From Nitrosospira sp. Is2 (lineage in GTDB: Bacteria > Pseudomonadota > Gammaproteobacteria > Burkholderiales > Nitrosomonadaceae): DNA of 64,000 nt. Position numbers and translations under genes: made by a program. Below, in pieces: positions 46,671 to 56,965 of the stretch. The stretch lies in NCBI RefSeq assembly GCF_033095785.1, contig NZ_CP137134.1, positions 2,356,001 through 2,420,000 on the forward strand, given 5' to 3'. Under the pieces are notes generated by a model. It did no database searches and had not been told where the DNA came from. It was given only the letters and a program-made list of their open reading frames with translations. Every line of letters begins with the position of its first letter. Within the stretch, counting starts at the first letter, position 1.

Positions 46671-47660
46671 CTAAGAGCCGCCGGAACGGCGTTCCCAATA
46701 GTGGTCAGAAGCACACATTATGATCAGATAAACTCCGCACCAAGCAATACCGACACCATATTGAACCGAAGGATCCTGTCGCGTTGCCCACACGGCGCTT
46801 GCACCCGAGACCAGCATGAGTAGATACGCGAGCAGCGCTGTATTGCGATGACCCATTCCATGTTGCACCATGCGCTGGTAGTAATGCTCGCGATGCGCCT
46901 GCCAGACCTTTTCACCGCGCCAACCCCGTTTCAGGAGAGTAACAGAAGCATCAGCAATAAATGGCGAAAACACCAGCGGCGGCAACCACGGGGGCCAATT
47001 ACCGCTCATCCATCCTATGATGCCCATTGCTCCTGCCAGAAACCCTAGCGGAATTGAGCCTGCATCGCCCAGAAAAATTCGCGCGGGGTGGAAATTGAAC
47101 ACTAGAAAGGCTGCTGCGGACGCGGCAACGCAGAAATTTGCGACGGCAAATGACTCATCCCCAGCTAACCAGGCAGCCACGCCATAGCAGCCAAAGCCGA
47201 TCAATGTCATGCCTCCAGCTAAACCGTCGGACCCATCCATGAAATTATAGAGATTTAGCATCCATGTAACTGCAAGTGCGGCAGAAATCGCCATCAGCCA
47301 GCCATTGGTGTCGGCTATCAGCGAAGTTGAGAACCAGACCGCACACACACCGTGCATAAGCAGCCGTACCCAGACTGGAAGATCAAAAACATCGTCGGCG
47401 AACGAGACCGATGCCAATGCGATAACGGCGAGCCAGACAACCAGCGGCGGAGCGACAGGTAGCAGAGCCCAGGAAGCCAATATTCCCGCCAGCAGGCCCA
47501 GCCCCCCGGTTCTGGGAATGGCGGTAGTGTGAAGCGACCGGGCGTTAGGATGATCAAGCACAGGAATATTGCCTTTGATCAACCACCGGACCAAGGCGAG
47601 CGTCACGATGAATGCGAGTGCCGGTGCGGCAACAAGCGTAAGAGAGGGCTCAGTCGTCAT
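46671..47660 (-). CDS. WecA/MraY-type glycosyl phosphate transferase
   Basis: A 329-residue integral membrane enzyme that transfers a sugar-phosphate to undecaprenyl phosphate, the first step of O-antigen assembly. Motifs are DDVFDLP near 91, NLYNFMDGSDGLAGG near 136, and HPARIFLGDAGS near 194; about ten membrane helices. It sits directly upstream of the WbpM-like gene; this pair occurs in many Pseudomonas and Nitrosomonadaceae O-antigen loci. Here the rest of the cluster is missing from the window. The sugar is unknown. Confidence 0.88.
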   Translation of the reverse strand: MTTEPSLTLVAAPALAFIVTLALVRWLIKGNIPVLDHPNARSLHTTAIPRTGGLGLLAGILASWALLPVAPPLVVWLAVIALASVSFADDVFDLPVWVRLLMHGVCAVWFSTSLIADTNGWLMAISAALAVTWMLNLYNFMDGSDGLAGGMTLIGFGCYGVAAWLAGDESFAVANFCVAASAAAFLVFNFHPARIFLGDAGSIPLGFLAGAMGIIGWMSGNWPPWLPPLVFSPFIADASVTLLKRGWRGEKVWQAHREHYYQRMVQHGMGHRNTALLAYLLMLVSGASAVWATRQDPSVQYGVGIAWCGVYLIIMCASDHYWERRSGGS

Positions 47661-47959
47661 GTCAAATTATACTGTTGAAAATACAAGCCGACATGCCTGA
47701 AATAACCGGAGCACATATTGCTTCTGATTTCGGTTACGGGTGAAGACGGTTTATAGTGCGTGATCCGGAAACGGATGTCGCTGTTTCTCGGTACTTTGCT
47801 CGGACCTTTCCTACCGGCGTTTTATGTTTCGGAAGTCTGCTATCGTGCCGACACAGCGCATGGTGTAGCGCGGGATTACTTGATGGGCAGATTGCGAGCA
47901 TATATTTATTCCACATTGTTACTCCGGACTGCAAATTTTATTTAACGGCGAACTCGTCA

Positions 47960-49228
47960 ATGAGAAGAACATCACTTAACGCCCAGATTCTTTTCAGCGC
48001 ATTTGCAGGCGTTTTGCTGGGCCTAGGGCTTGCCATGCTTGAGAAAGAGTCCGCAGCCGCGCAAGCCGGGCTTTATATCGCTGAACTTGTCGGCACGCTG
48101 TTTATCGATATGCTGAAGATGGTAATGATTCCGCTGGTGTTTAGTTCCATCGCGGTCGGGGTGGCCAACTTGCGGATGCACCGGCAGATGCACCGCGTAT
48201 GGAAAGCGACGCTGGGCTTTTTTGCGTTCTCCATGGCGGTGGCCATTATCCTCGGATTGACAGCGGCTAATATATTCCGGCCCGGCGAGGGGCTGCAGCT
48301 TGAGATGTTCCAATCCGCCATGCAGGGGGTTCAAGCCGGGCAGATGCCGCTTTCCGGTTTTTTTGCGCAACTGCTGCACACGTTGTTTCAGAACCCGGTT
48401 GCAGCGCTGGCTCAGGGAAATGTGCTGGCAGTCGTGGTTTTTTCACTTCTGCTTGGAATTGCATTGGTAATTGGCGGCGAGCGTTACACCAATATTCTCA
48501 TTCTGCTACAGGAGTTTTTGGAGCTGATGCTGATGCTGGTGGGTTGGATTATGCGGCTAGCGCCGCTCGGTATCATGGCGCTACTGGCAAAGCTTGCGGC
48601 TACTCAGGACGTGGCCCTGCTTGGCACCCTAATAGAGTTTATCGTCGTGGTCGTTGCGACGACATTGCTTCATGGAGTGGTGGTACTGCCGCTGATTCTT
48701 TATCTGGTCACGGGCATGACACCGCTCAAGTTCTGGCGCGGCGCGCGGGAAGCGCTGATAACGGCTTTCGCCACCAGTTCCAGTTCGGCCACTTTACCTG
48801 TCACGCTGCGTTGCGTGGAACAGCATTTGCACGTGAAACGCGATATCGCGGGATTCGTCGTGCCGCTCGGGGCAACGCTCAACATGGACGGAACCGCCTT
48901 GTATGAGGCGGCTGCGGCTCTGTTCATTGCCAACTTGGCGGGCATCGAACTCAACTTCGTGCAACAGATGATCGTGTTTGTTTCCGCGATGCTTGCAGCG
49001 ATGGGCGCGCCGGGCATCCCTAGCGCGGGTATGGTGACAATGGTCCTGGTGCTTCAATCCGTCGGTTTGCCTGCTGAAGCTATCGCCATTCTTCTGCCCA
49101 TCGATCGTCTGCTGGACACCTTCCGGACGATGGTTAATGTGGAGGGCGATATGGTGGGAAGCCTGGTGGTACAAAAGCTGGTGCGGGGCCAACCTGACCC
49201 CAGCGGGCCTGACTCCAGCGATGTCTAG
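47960..49228 (+). CDS. Dicarboxylate/amino acid:cation symporter (DctA/GltP family)
   Basis: A 422-residue member of the sodium/dicarboxylate symporter family. I chose the ATG at 47960, which gives the normal start (MRRTSLNAQILFSAFAGVLLG); a longer frame from 47756 has no membrane-protein character. Family signatures are DMLKMVMIPLVFSSI near 58, ATSSSSATLPVTL near 275, PLGATLNMDGTALYEA near 312 and DRLLDTFRTMVNVEGD near 385. It should import C4-dicarboxylates or glutamate with Na+ or H+. It is divergent from the O-antigen pair. Confidence 0.9.
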   Translation: MRRTSLNAQILFSAFAGVLLGLGLAMLEKESAAAQAGLYIAELVGTLFIDMLKMVMIPLVFSSIAVGVANLRMHRQMHRVWKATLGFFAFSMAVAIILGLTAANIFRPGEGLQLEMFQSAMQGVQAGQMPLSGFFAQLLHTLFQNPVAALAQGNVLAVVVFSLLLGIALVIGGERYTNILILLQEFLELMLMLVGWIMRLAPLGIMALLAKLAATQDVALLGTLIEFIVVVVATTLLHGVVVLPLILYLVTGMTPLKFWRGAREALITAFATSSSSATLPVTLRCVEQHLHVKRDIAGFVVPLGATLNMDGTALYEAAAALFIANLAGIELNFVQQMIVFVSAMLAAMGAPGIPSAGMVTMVLVLQSVGLPAEAIAILLPIDRLLDTFRTMVNVEGDMVGSLVVQKLVRGQPDPSGPDSSDV

Positions 49229-49473
49229 GCTGCGTTCAACCAAGGGCAGGATGGCCCCCATCGCCCGGGTCGCCTAATTACCGCTCTATTTGCCGATCCA
49301 CCCCGTCGCTCTTGCGCAGGCAGTGTTGTGCGGTCGTTGATCTCGTATTGAAAAAGGAGGCGGCGGGGCGACGCTATAAGCAGGCAGCGCAGCGGTAGGG
49401 TGCGACAATTTGCCACATTCCCCTGCGTGACGAAATGAATTATTCTCGTCCCGCTATTATACGGGAGAGGAAG

Positions 49474-50700
49474 ATGGTGATGTGTCCGCGCGCTATAGGG
49501 CTTTTTTTTCTGGGTGCCGCAGCAATTGTACCGACTATCTCGTTCGCTGATCATCCAGATCCAGCCTCTGAGAAAAGCCTCGAAAACGTCGTCCGTCCCC
49601 CAAAGCCAACCATCGCGGTGGGCGCCACCTTGGATCAAAACGGGCGACTCTGGCTTGCTAGGGTTGAGAACCAGCGCCTGTTGGTTTCGTGGTCGGATGA
49701 TAATGGAATAAATTTTTCCGTCCCGGTTGTGATCACGCCCGAGCCGGAAAATATCTCGGCGGATGGGGAAAGCCGTCCAAAAATCGCGGTTGCGCGTGAT
49801 GGCACCGTACTTTTGACCTGGGTACAGTCGCTACCGCAGAAATATGCGGGCAACGTGCGTTTCGCGCACTCGAAAGACTCAGGGCGAACTTTTACACAAC
49901 CGATGACTTTGAACGACGATGGGCGTATCACCAGCCATCGTTTCGATTCGCTCGCAATCGACGGCGAGGGCAGGGTGATAGTCGCATGGCTGGATAGACG
50001 TGACCGGGACGCGGCGAATGAAAGGAATGAGGAGTTTTCGGGCGTCTCGATCTACACGGCGCAATCGTTCGACAATGGTGCAACTTTTCGTGTGAACCGC
50101 AAATTTCAGGAGCATACCTGTGAATGTTGCCGCACTTCGCTTGCCTGGACCAGGGAGGGACCCGTGGTCTTATGGCGGCATATTTTCGGTACCAATACGC
50201 GCGATTTCGCCGTCGCGAATCTGGATAAAGGCGGCGTACGACGTGCCACGGATGACGACTGGCGAATTGATGCATGCCCCCACAACGGGGCAAGCATCGC
50301 TGCAGATCGCCAGGGGCAAATCCATCTAGTCTGGTTTACCAACGGCACGGCGCGTCAAGGGTTGTTCTACAAGCGTATTAGCGGCGATTGGGAATCAAAG
50401 CCCATGCCGGTCGGAAATCCCGCAGCACAACCTAACCATGCGGCGGTGGCCACTGCGGATAGAACCGTTCTTCTTACGTGGCGCGAGTTTGATGGACAAT
50501 CCTATTCAGTCCAGATGATGTCTTCGCACGATGGCGGCGCATCATGGAGCGAACCCCTCCGCCTGATGGAATCCGCCGGAACGACAGACTATCCCGTCCC
50601 GCTGATGGATGGCAAGAAGGTCTTGATAGTATGGAACACAGCGAAAGAAGGGTTGCGTATCCTGCCGATCGAGCGAGTTACTGCGCGACGCTCCAGTTGA
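49474..50700 (+). CDS. Exported BNR-repeat (sialidase-fold) protein with CECC motif
   Basis: A 408-residue secreted beta-propeller. The start follows GGGAGAGG; the ATG at 49480 is also possible, and a signal peptide ends near ISFADH. Asp-box-like repeats such as SDDNGINFSVP, SKDSGRTFTQP, SFDNGATFRV and SHDGGASWSEP give the fold of sialidases, but catalytic sialidase residues are not evident. Between repeats lies HTCECCRTSL, a cysteine cluster that could bind copper or heme. It precedes a TonB receptor gene, so the pair may act in metal or substrate uptake. The function is not known. Confidence 0.75.
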   Translation: MVMCPRAIGLFFLGAAAIVPTISFADHPDPASEKSLENVVRPPKPTIAVGATLDQNGRLWLARVENQRLLVSWSDDNGINFSVPVVITPEPENISADGESRPKIAVARDGTVLLTWVQSLPQKYAGNVRFAHSKDSGRTFTQPMTLNDDGRITSHRFDSLAIDGEGRVIVAWLDRRDRDAANERNEEFSGVSIYTAQSFDNGATFRVNRKFQEHTCECCRTSLAWTREGPVVLWRHIFGTNTRDFAVANLDKGGVRRATDDDWRIDACPHNGASIAADRQGQIHLVWFTNGTARQGLFYKRISGDWESKPMPVGNPAAQPNHAAVATADRTVLLTWREFDGQSYSVQMMSSHDGGASWSEPLRLMESAGTTDYPVPLMDGKKVLIVWNTAKEGLRILPIERVTARRSS

Positions 50701-50800
50701 CCCGTTAAATGCTCTGTAGCTGCGGAGTTGATTATTCACTTCAATATGGGTCCGCCTGGTCTTGTCGGTAAGGCCGGGCTAGAAAACAAAAAATACGAAA

Positions 50801-53437
50801 ATGAAACCTATTGCTCTCGCCTTCGCGAGCTTGCTATCGACGTCTTCAGCCTTCGCGGCTGACGAACCCGGGCAACCAAAAAACACTTCAACAGAAAAGA
50901 ATCTTATAAGTTCTGCCGGCACGGAAGGACGGATCAGCGCAGTACCCCAGTCTAGTTCCAGTGTCGGTGGGCAAAGCGCCCAGCCGAACACAAGTACCTC
51001 ATCGAGCTGGAATCTGAGTCAATTGGCCGAACCAAAAGCTCCGCCTGTTTCGCCTCCGGGTATGGACGTGCAAGGAGCGCCAGCGCCCGCCGATTCAACC
51101 AAGGGCTCAGATGCAAAACCTGCCAAGCAGCCTCCTGCGGAGGTGAAAGAAACGGTATTCAAGGAAATGGTTGTTACCGGGGAGACTGAAAAGGATTCAC
51201 ATTACACCTCACCTTCTGTCCGAGTGACCAGGGCGCAGATCGAGCGCCAGAATGCCCAGACCACGGAAGAGGTGTTGAAGTACATGCCGAGCTTGCAAAT
51301 CCGCCAGCGCTACGTCGGCGATCCGAACGGAGTTCTGGGTATCCGCGGGGCCGACATGTTCTCGACAGCCCGCAACATGGTTTATGCAGATGGGTTGCCA
51401 TTGCATAACTTCCTGCAGGCGTCCTTCAATGGCGCCCCGCGTTGGTCAATGGTCGGCCCAAATGAAATCGATTCCGTTGACATTGTTTACGGACCCTTCT
51501 CGGCCGAGTATAGCGGTAACTCCATCGGGGGGGTGGTGAACATAAAGACGCGTATGCCGCGCAAGCAGGAGTTCTACGTCGAGAGCAGCCTCTTTATTCA
51601 ACCCTATAAGCTCTATGGACCGGATAAAGGAACATTCATCGGCGACCGGCAATATGTATCCTATGGCAATCGGATCAAGGATCAGTTTACGGTATTCCTG
51701 GCCTACAATCGCCTCGAAGCCCAAGGGCACCCACAGTCTTATTTCATCGATAACACTGGTTTGTCTAATGATCCGACGGGATCACCGGTGCCGGTGACGG
51801 GCGGCATCCGAACGCCCGATACGCGCGGCACGCCAAGCATTATTTATGGCGATACCGGCCCCGAGAAGGTGAATACACACCTGTTCAAGGGTAAATTCGG
51901 TTATGACATTACGGCCGATCTTCAGGCTATTTTTACGGTGGCTTACGAGGACCGGACACGCAACCAAAACCGCCCGCAGAACTACTTGGCCGGCACCACA
52001 ACTGGCGCCCCTTACTGGGGAGGGCCGGCAATACCTTGTTGCGCGCCGGGTGACGCTTCCCTGGGCGGTACCCGGTTCGATGTTGTGCAGCGGGGGCTTG
52101 GGGGAAGCCAGGATAAGCGCGAAACGCTCAATCTTGGCCTGCAACTTCGTGGCGCGCTGACCCCCAACTGGAATATCGATACCACCATCAGCTATTTCGA
52201 TGTCCTCAAGGATATCCGCGCCTCAGCCTTTTTCAATGCCAGCGATCCGGGCAATACCGGCGCGGGACAGCTTCAGGACTTCAAGAAATTCAGTTGGCTA
52301 AACTACGATCTCAAGCTGAGCGCGCCGGTATTGCTTGGAAATGAAAAGGTATCGTTCATGGCCGGATACCACTTTGACCAATACAACTTGAGTTTCCGCC
52401 AATATTCCTTGCTTGATTATGCCACCCTGACTCGCGGAGCATTACAACCAGGCAGAAATAACGATGGTCAGACTTCAACGCATGCAATGTTTGCTCAATC
52501 GGCCTTCCGTTTCTTGCCGGGTTGGGATGTTACGGTAGGCGTGCGTCAGGAATGGTGGGCCGCCACCAAAGGGGTTGTTGGAAGCACTCCAGTGCCTGAC
52601 CGTGACGAATCGGCACTTTCACCCAAGGTCTCTTTGGGTTATGAGCCGGGACAATGGAAATACCGCTATTCGTTCGGCCGGGCGCATCGTTTTCCGGTGA
52701 TTGCCGAGCTTTATCAATCGCTCAGTTCGCCCACGAGTATTCTTACCGCCAATGCGCTGCTCAAGCCCGAGAATGGCGTCCATCACAACTTCATGATTGA
52801 ATACGGGTTGCCCAAGGGCTACATTCGTGTGAATGCTTTTCGCGACGATATAAAGGATGCTATCCAGCAAGTACAAACGGTTTCAGGTGTACTCACAACC
52901 AGCGCATTCCAGAATATTGATCAGACGAGCACTACCGGCGTTGAGCTTATCTTTGACCAGCGCCGCATCCTTGGCTCGAAATTCGATTTCATGTTCAACG
53001 GTACATGGATGAATGCGAAAGTGGACAAGGGGCCGTTGGTCGACTTCACGGCACCTAACCATCCATTACCGCTCCAGGGTCAACCCGGCCCGGACAGTTT
53101 TAATCTTACCGGTAAACAGCGTATTCGCTTACCCCACTGGCGTGCAAATTTCTTTGCCACTTATAATGCTACGGAAGCCTGGGATATTTCGCTTTCCGGG
53201 CGTTACACCAGCGATTCGTTCAACGATCTGGATAATCGGGACCGTGTAAACAATGTATTCGGCGCCCAAAGTGATTTCTTTTTCATGGACTTTAAAACCA
53301 GCTACCGGCATAGATTCCAGAATGGCCTGAAAAGCCGGTTTTCGTTTGGCATTAGCAATCTAAACAATGACAAGGCTTTCGTTTTCCATCCTTATCCGCA
53401 ACGTACCTATCTGGTAGAGGCCGCATTCAGCTATTGA
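50801..53437 (+). CDS. TonB-dependent receptor with long N-terminal extension
   Basis: An 878-residue outer-membrane receptor. Residues 1-20 form a signal peptide. About 100 Ser/Pro/Ala-rich residues follow before a TonB-box-like FKEMVVTGE near 125, then the plug domain (TTEEVLKYMPSLQIRQRY, IRGADMFSTARNMVYADG, SVDIVYGPFSAEYSGNS) and a 22-strand barrel ending in AAFSY with terminal aromatic. No riboswitch or Fur-type box is recognised upstream. The ligand is unknown; the neighbouring BNR-CECC protein suggests copper or another metal chelate. Confidence 0.85.
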   Translation: MKPIALAFASLLSTSSAFAADEPGQPKNTSTEKNLISSAGTEGRISAVPQSSSSVGGQSAQPNTSTSSSWNLSQLAEPKAPPVSPPGMDVQGAPAPADSTKGSDAKPAKQPPAEVKETVFKEMVVTGETEKDSHYTSPSVRVTRAQIERQNAQTTEEVLKYMPSLQIRQRYVGDPNGVLGIRGADMFSTARNMVYADGLPLHNFLQASFNGAPRWSMVGPNEIDSVDIVYGPFSAEYSGNSIGGVVNIKTRMPRKQEFYVESSLFIQPYKLYGPDKGTFIGDRQYVSYGNRIKDQFTVFLAYNRLEAQGHPQSYFIDNTGLSNDPTGSPVPVTGGIRTPDTRGTPSIIYGDTGPEKVNTHLFKGKFGYDITADLQAIFTVAYEDRTRNQNRPQNYLAGTTTGAPYWGGPAIPCCAPGDASLGGTRFDVVQRGLGGSQDKRETLNLGLQLRGALTPNWNIDTTISYFDVLKDIRASAFFNASDPGNTGAGQLQDFKKFSWLNYDLKLSAPVLLGNEKVSFMAGYHFDQYNLSFRQYSLLDYATLTRGALQPGRNNDGQTSTHAMFAQSAFRFLPGWDVTVGVRQEWWAATKGVVGSTPVPDRDESALSPKVSLGYEPGQWKYRYSFGRAHRFPVIAELYQSLSSPTSILTANALLKPENGVHHNFMIEYGLPKGYIRVNAFRDDIKDAIQQVQTVSGVLTTSAFQNIDQTSTTGVELIFDQRRILGSKFDFMFNGTWMNAKVDKGPLVDFTAPNHPLPLQGQPGPDSFNLTGKQRIRLPHWRANFFATYNATEAWDISLSGRYTSDSFNDLDNRDRVNNVFGAQSDFFFMDFKTSYRHRFQNGLKSRFSFGISNLNNDKAFVFHPYPQRTYLVEAAFSY

Positions 53438-53497
53438 CCTAGTTGGCGCGCTTCATATCGTCTCGTCGTGGATCGGGGTCTATCGCGAAAGTGCAAT

Positions 53498-54328
53498 CTA
53501 TTCGAACAAATTAATTATCCCGTCCAGGCCGACGTGATTTATCGCATATGTTGCCTTCGCCTGGACAACGGGCTTCGCATGGTACGCAACACTGACGCCG
53601 GCCGCATCCATCATTTTAAGGTCGTTGGCGCCGTCACCTATGGCAATGATTTGTTCGCGTTTCAATCCGAGTTCTTCCCGCACTTTATTCAACACTTCCG
53701 CTTTTCCATGTTCCCCAATGATTTCCCCTAACACTTTGCCTGTCAGTTTGCCATTCTGGACATCAAGCGTATTCGCGGCGGCGTAATCGAAATCCAGTCG
53801 GGATTTTATCCGGTCAGTAAAAAAGGTGAACCCTCCGGAAATGACCATTGTTTTGAGTCCTGCGGACTTCATGCGCTGGAGCATCTTTTCCGCGCCAGGG
53901 CTTAATCGGACGCGGTTATCGTAAACGTATTGAAGCGCCTCCTGATCCACGCCTTGCAGCAGCGCCGTCCGCTGCCGCAAACTTTCAGCGAAGACAATTT
54001 CACCTCGCATTGTCCTCTGTGTAATTTCCGCCACTTGCGCTTTTACACCTTGCATATCGGCTATTTCATCAATGGATTCGATCGCCAGCAGGGTCGAGTC
54101 CATGTCCATTGCCACCAGGCCAAAGTCTTTCAGCTGAACCGTTGGTTCCACGAAAGCGAAATCGAGTTCCGCTTCGGCACAGTATTCGGAAATATGCTCC
54201 CGCCGGCTTGCGTTTCTCAGCCGAAAAGCCTCGCCGGTGATGCGTTCGATATGGTTCGCACCCGCGAGTTTCGCCAATTCGCGCAGGTCACTGTTTTCGA
54301 CTTCCATTCCTTGGATGATTAGGTTCAT
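53498..54328 (-). CDS. serB: Phosphoserine phosphatase SerB
   Basis: A 276-residue HAD-family enzyme, last step of serine synthesis (phosphoserine to serine). The nucleophile is D75 in MDMDST (75-79 region DMDST with D77 as acid), followed by MVISGGFTFF and IGDGANDLKMM for metal binding. An N-terminal ACT-like region of about 65 residues precedes it, as in proteobacterial SerB. Convergent with the TonB receptor gene and divergent from purT. Complete. Confidence 0.95.
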   Translation of the reverse strand: MNLIIQGMEVENSDLRELAKLAGANHIERITGEAFRLRNASRREHISEYCAEAELDFAFVEPTVQLKDFGLVAMDMDSTLLAIESIDEIADMQGVKAQVAEITQRTMRGEIVFAESLRQRTALLQGVDQEALQYVYDNRVRLSPGAEKMLQRMKSAGLKTMVISGGFTFFTDRIKSRLDFDYAAANTLDVQNGKLTGKVLGEIIGEHGKAEVLNKVREELGLKREQIIAIGDGANDLKMMDAAGVSVAYHAKPVVQAKATYAINHVGLDGIINLFE

Positions 54329-54691
54329 ATATTTTTTACTTGTTTATAGCCAGCCATTTTCGAGCAGAGCAAAGAAGATTAAGATGATTCAGGACCGGAT
54401 TTCATCAGTTGACCGGAAGACCGGAACGGAATAGACCCATGCCGCAACTCTGCGGGAAATATCGGATGGGCCGTTGCCGGTGAACCAGGGTAAGGGTTCC
54501 GACATATGGCCCCGAAAGGGGATGTTTCCCCGGCTCAGTATTCTGCCAGTAATCGCCAAGCACTTCCATATCGAATTCCGGAAACCCATGGGTTGGGATG
54601 AATTGAATTACCTAATCCGTTGCCAGAAGATATAATCTCACTTGCGTTTTTAAAGTATCGCTTGAAGTGAGCTGCCGAATCAGCCTATCTT
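54329..54691. other. Divergent intergenic region between serB and purT
   Basis: About 360 bases containing promoters for both genes. I see no riboswitch and no strong palindrome. A 66-residue frame on the minus strand looks spurious. Confidence 0.4.
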
Positions 54692-55912
54692 ATGGTCAAC
54701 CCTCTCAATATTGGCACACCTCTCAGTACCTCTGCTACAAGGGTAATGTTGCTCGGTAGCGGCGAACTCGGCAAAGAAGTCATCATCGCGTTGCAACGCC
54801 TGGGCATAGAAACAATTGCTGTTGATCGGTATGGAAACGCTCCCGGGCAGCAGGTGGCGCATCGCGCACACGTCATTAACATGGCGGACGGGGCGGCACT
54901 GCGGGAGTTAGTGGAGCGTGAGCGACCGCAAATCATAGTGCCAGAGATCGAAGCACTGGACACCAGCGCCCTGATGGAAATCGAGCGCCTGGGAATTGCG
55001 CGCGTCATCCCAACGGCGCGCGCTGCGCAGCTTACCATGAATCGCGAAGGGATCCGCCGCCTCGCGGCGGAGGTATTAGGCTTGCCCACTTCACCCTATG
55101 TTTTCGCCCGCAGCCTGGAAGAACTGCGGGCGGCAACAGAAGCTGGCATCGGGTACCCCTGCATTGTAAAGCCGGTGATGTCTTCATCGGGTAAAGGTCA
55201 GTCGACTGTCAATGGCCCGGAACAGGTCGAAGCAGCCTGGAACTATGCCGTGAGCGGCGGCAGGGTAAACCAGGGGCGAGTCATTGTTGAGGGTTTTATT
55301 CCTTTTGAATACGAGATAACACTACTTACAGTACGCGCCATGGATGCCAGCGGCGAAGTGGAAACGCATTATTGCGAACCGATCGGTCATGTTCAGATAG
55401 ACGGTGATTACGTGGAAAGCTGGCAGCCGCAGCCGATGCCCCTACTCGCGTTGCGGCGAGCGCGTGAGATCGCCGGAAAGGTTACCGGTAATCTCGGCGG
55501 ATTGGGGGTCTTCGGGGTGGAGCTATTTGTAAAGGGCGAACACGTATGGTTTAGCGAGGTTAGTCCGCGTCCGCATGATACCGGCATGGTAACGATGTGC
55601 AGCCAGGTTCAGAGCGAATTCGAGCTCCACGCGCGTGCCATACTTGGGCTGCCAGTGAATGCGGGCCTACGGGAGCCGGGCGCAAGCGCCGTAATTTATG
55701 GTCAGATGAACGAGCCGGCGATTGCCTTCACGGGTGTGGACGAAGCACTGCGCGTGCCGCGGAGCGACTTGCGACTGTTCGGCAAGCCCGAGTCATTTTC
55801 CAAGCGCCGCATGGGTGTGGCACTGGCGAACGGAATCGACACCGTAGAGGCGAGGGAGCGAGCCAAGCTCGCTGCCGGCAGGGTGATTCCAGTGGCCAGT
55901 AATCCTGGCTAA
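54692..55912 (+). CDS. purT: Formate-dependent phosphoribosylglycinamide formyltransferase PurT
   Basis: A 406-residue ATP-grasp enzyme that makes formyl-GAR from GAR, formate and ATP in purine synthesis. It shows the N-terminal LLGSGELGKEV nucleotide-binding loop, EIEALDT, PVMSSSGKGQS phosphate loop near 165, and EVSPRPHDTGMVT near 290, all typical of PurT. Length equals the family norm. A stand-alone gene. Confidence 0.95.
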   Translation: MVNPLNIGTPLSTSATRVMLLGSGELGKEVIIALQRLGIETIAVDRYGNAPGQQVAHRAHVINMADGAALRELVERERPQIIVPEIEALDTSALMEIERLGIARVIPTARAAQLTMNREGIRRLAAEVLGLPTSPYVFARSLEELRAATEAGIGYPCIVKPVMSSSGKGQSTVNGPEQVEAAWNYAVSGGRVNQGRVIVEGFIPFEYEITLLTVRAMDASGEVETHYCEPIGHVQIDGDYVESWQPQPMPLLALRRAREIAGKVTGNLGGLGVFGVELFVKGEHVWFSEVSPRPHDTGMVTMCSQVQSEFELHARAILGLPVNAGLREPGASAVIYGQMNEPAIAFTGVDEALRVPRSDLRLFGKPESFSKRRMGVALANGIDTVEARERAKLAAGRVIPVASNPG

Positions 55913-56111
55913 AGTAGAGGCGCACTCAAGTATCCCTATTGCCGCCGTAATTTCTGGCTCCAGAGCTTCCCCAGGCAATGGCCGCACCAATTGAGGGATT
56001 TCAGATCGCGTTCCACGATTTATATCATCGGGCAAAAATGCATTCCATATTCACGTGGGACGGCCGTATAGTAAACGGCAGGATCGTCAAGATCGGGAGA
56101 TAAGCAAGTCA

Positions 56112-56942
56112 ATGGGATTTTGGAACCAGCGCAAGGCGATTGCAAAGCTGCGGCATATCGGAGAAGGGATATTTCTTTTGCTACTGGGTTTGAACATTGC
56201 GGGGTGCGGTATTCCTATTAAATCAAGCATTCCCGAGCCTGAGCCCGAGACCGTGGCTGCCGTTCCCGAAGCACGGGCGAAGGTACAGTGCGAAATTGAA
56301 CTTGAAAAGCTCGAAGCTGAAAAAGACGCGCAGCAGCAAGAAATTGAACGCTTGCAGAAGGTGCTGACAGAGAAAGATGCGCAGATCCGCAGTCAGCAGG
56401 CCAGGCAGCAGGATCAGGCCAAGACATTGCAGGAAACAAGCAGTCTGGCCGCTCAGGCCCAGGTCAAGCTCCGGCGTTTGGCTACGCGCCCTGCCGCCGC
56501 CTCGGCTATTGCGGAAGTTGAAATGATGATGGGGAATCTGAAATCGTCCCCTATGGCAGGGTCCGAGGAGATTTTGCAAACGCAGGCACAGCGGCTCCTC
56601 AACGCCGCTACCACCTCCTATGCGGAGGAGAACTATGCCTCCGCGATGGATCACGCTGCGCAGGCTCGTGAGTATATCGATATGGTAACGAACAACCGCA
56701 CGCGCAAAACTTCGGATCAGCTCACGGTATCGTTGCAGGTTCCCATTCCGCTGCGTACAACCAGCAACAGCAATCTGCGGCAGAAGCCGGGCTTAAGCGC
56801 CCCCTTGGTCACGACGTTAAAACGGGATGCACTCATGATCGCGGAGGCCTATCGCGGCGATTGGCTGTACGTGATGACAGCCGATGGACGAGCGGGATGG
56901 GTGTTGAATACACTGGTGGAAGCACAGGTGGGCAAACCCTGA
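56112..56942 (+). CDS. Lipoprotein with coiled coil and SH3 domain
   Basis: A 276-residue lipoprotein: hydrophobic segment then lipobox NIAGC with lipidated Cys32. Residues 60-125 form a Glu/Gln/Lys-rich coiled coil, 150-200 an Ala-rich helical part (YAEENYASAMDHAAQAREYI), and 210-272 a bacterial SH3 domain (NLRQKPGLSAPLVTTL, GWVLNTL), which binds peptidoglycan. It may anchor something to the cell wall. The ATG at 56112 is chosen for the signal peptide; the frame is open upstream. Confidence 0.78.
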   Translation: MGFWNQRKAIAKLRHIGEGIFLLLLGLNIAGCGIPIKSSIPEPEPETVAAVPEARAKVQCEIELEKLEAEKDAQQQEIERLQKVLTEKDAQIRSQQARQQDQAKTLQETSSLAAQAQVKLRRLATRPAAASAIAEVEMMMGNLKSSPMAGSEEILQTQAQRLLNAATTSYAEENYASAMDHAAQAREYIDMVTNNRTRKTSDQLTVSLQVPIPLRTTSNSNLRQKPGLSAPLVTTLKRDALMIAEAYRGDWLYVMTADGRAGWVLNTLVEAQVGKP

Positions 56943-56965
56943 GGTTTAATAACGTTACGCGCGCC

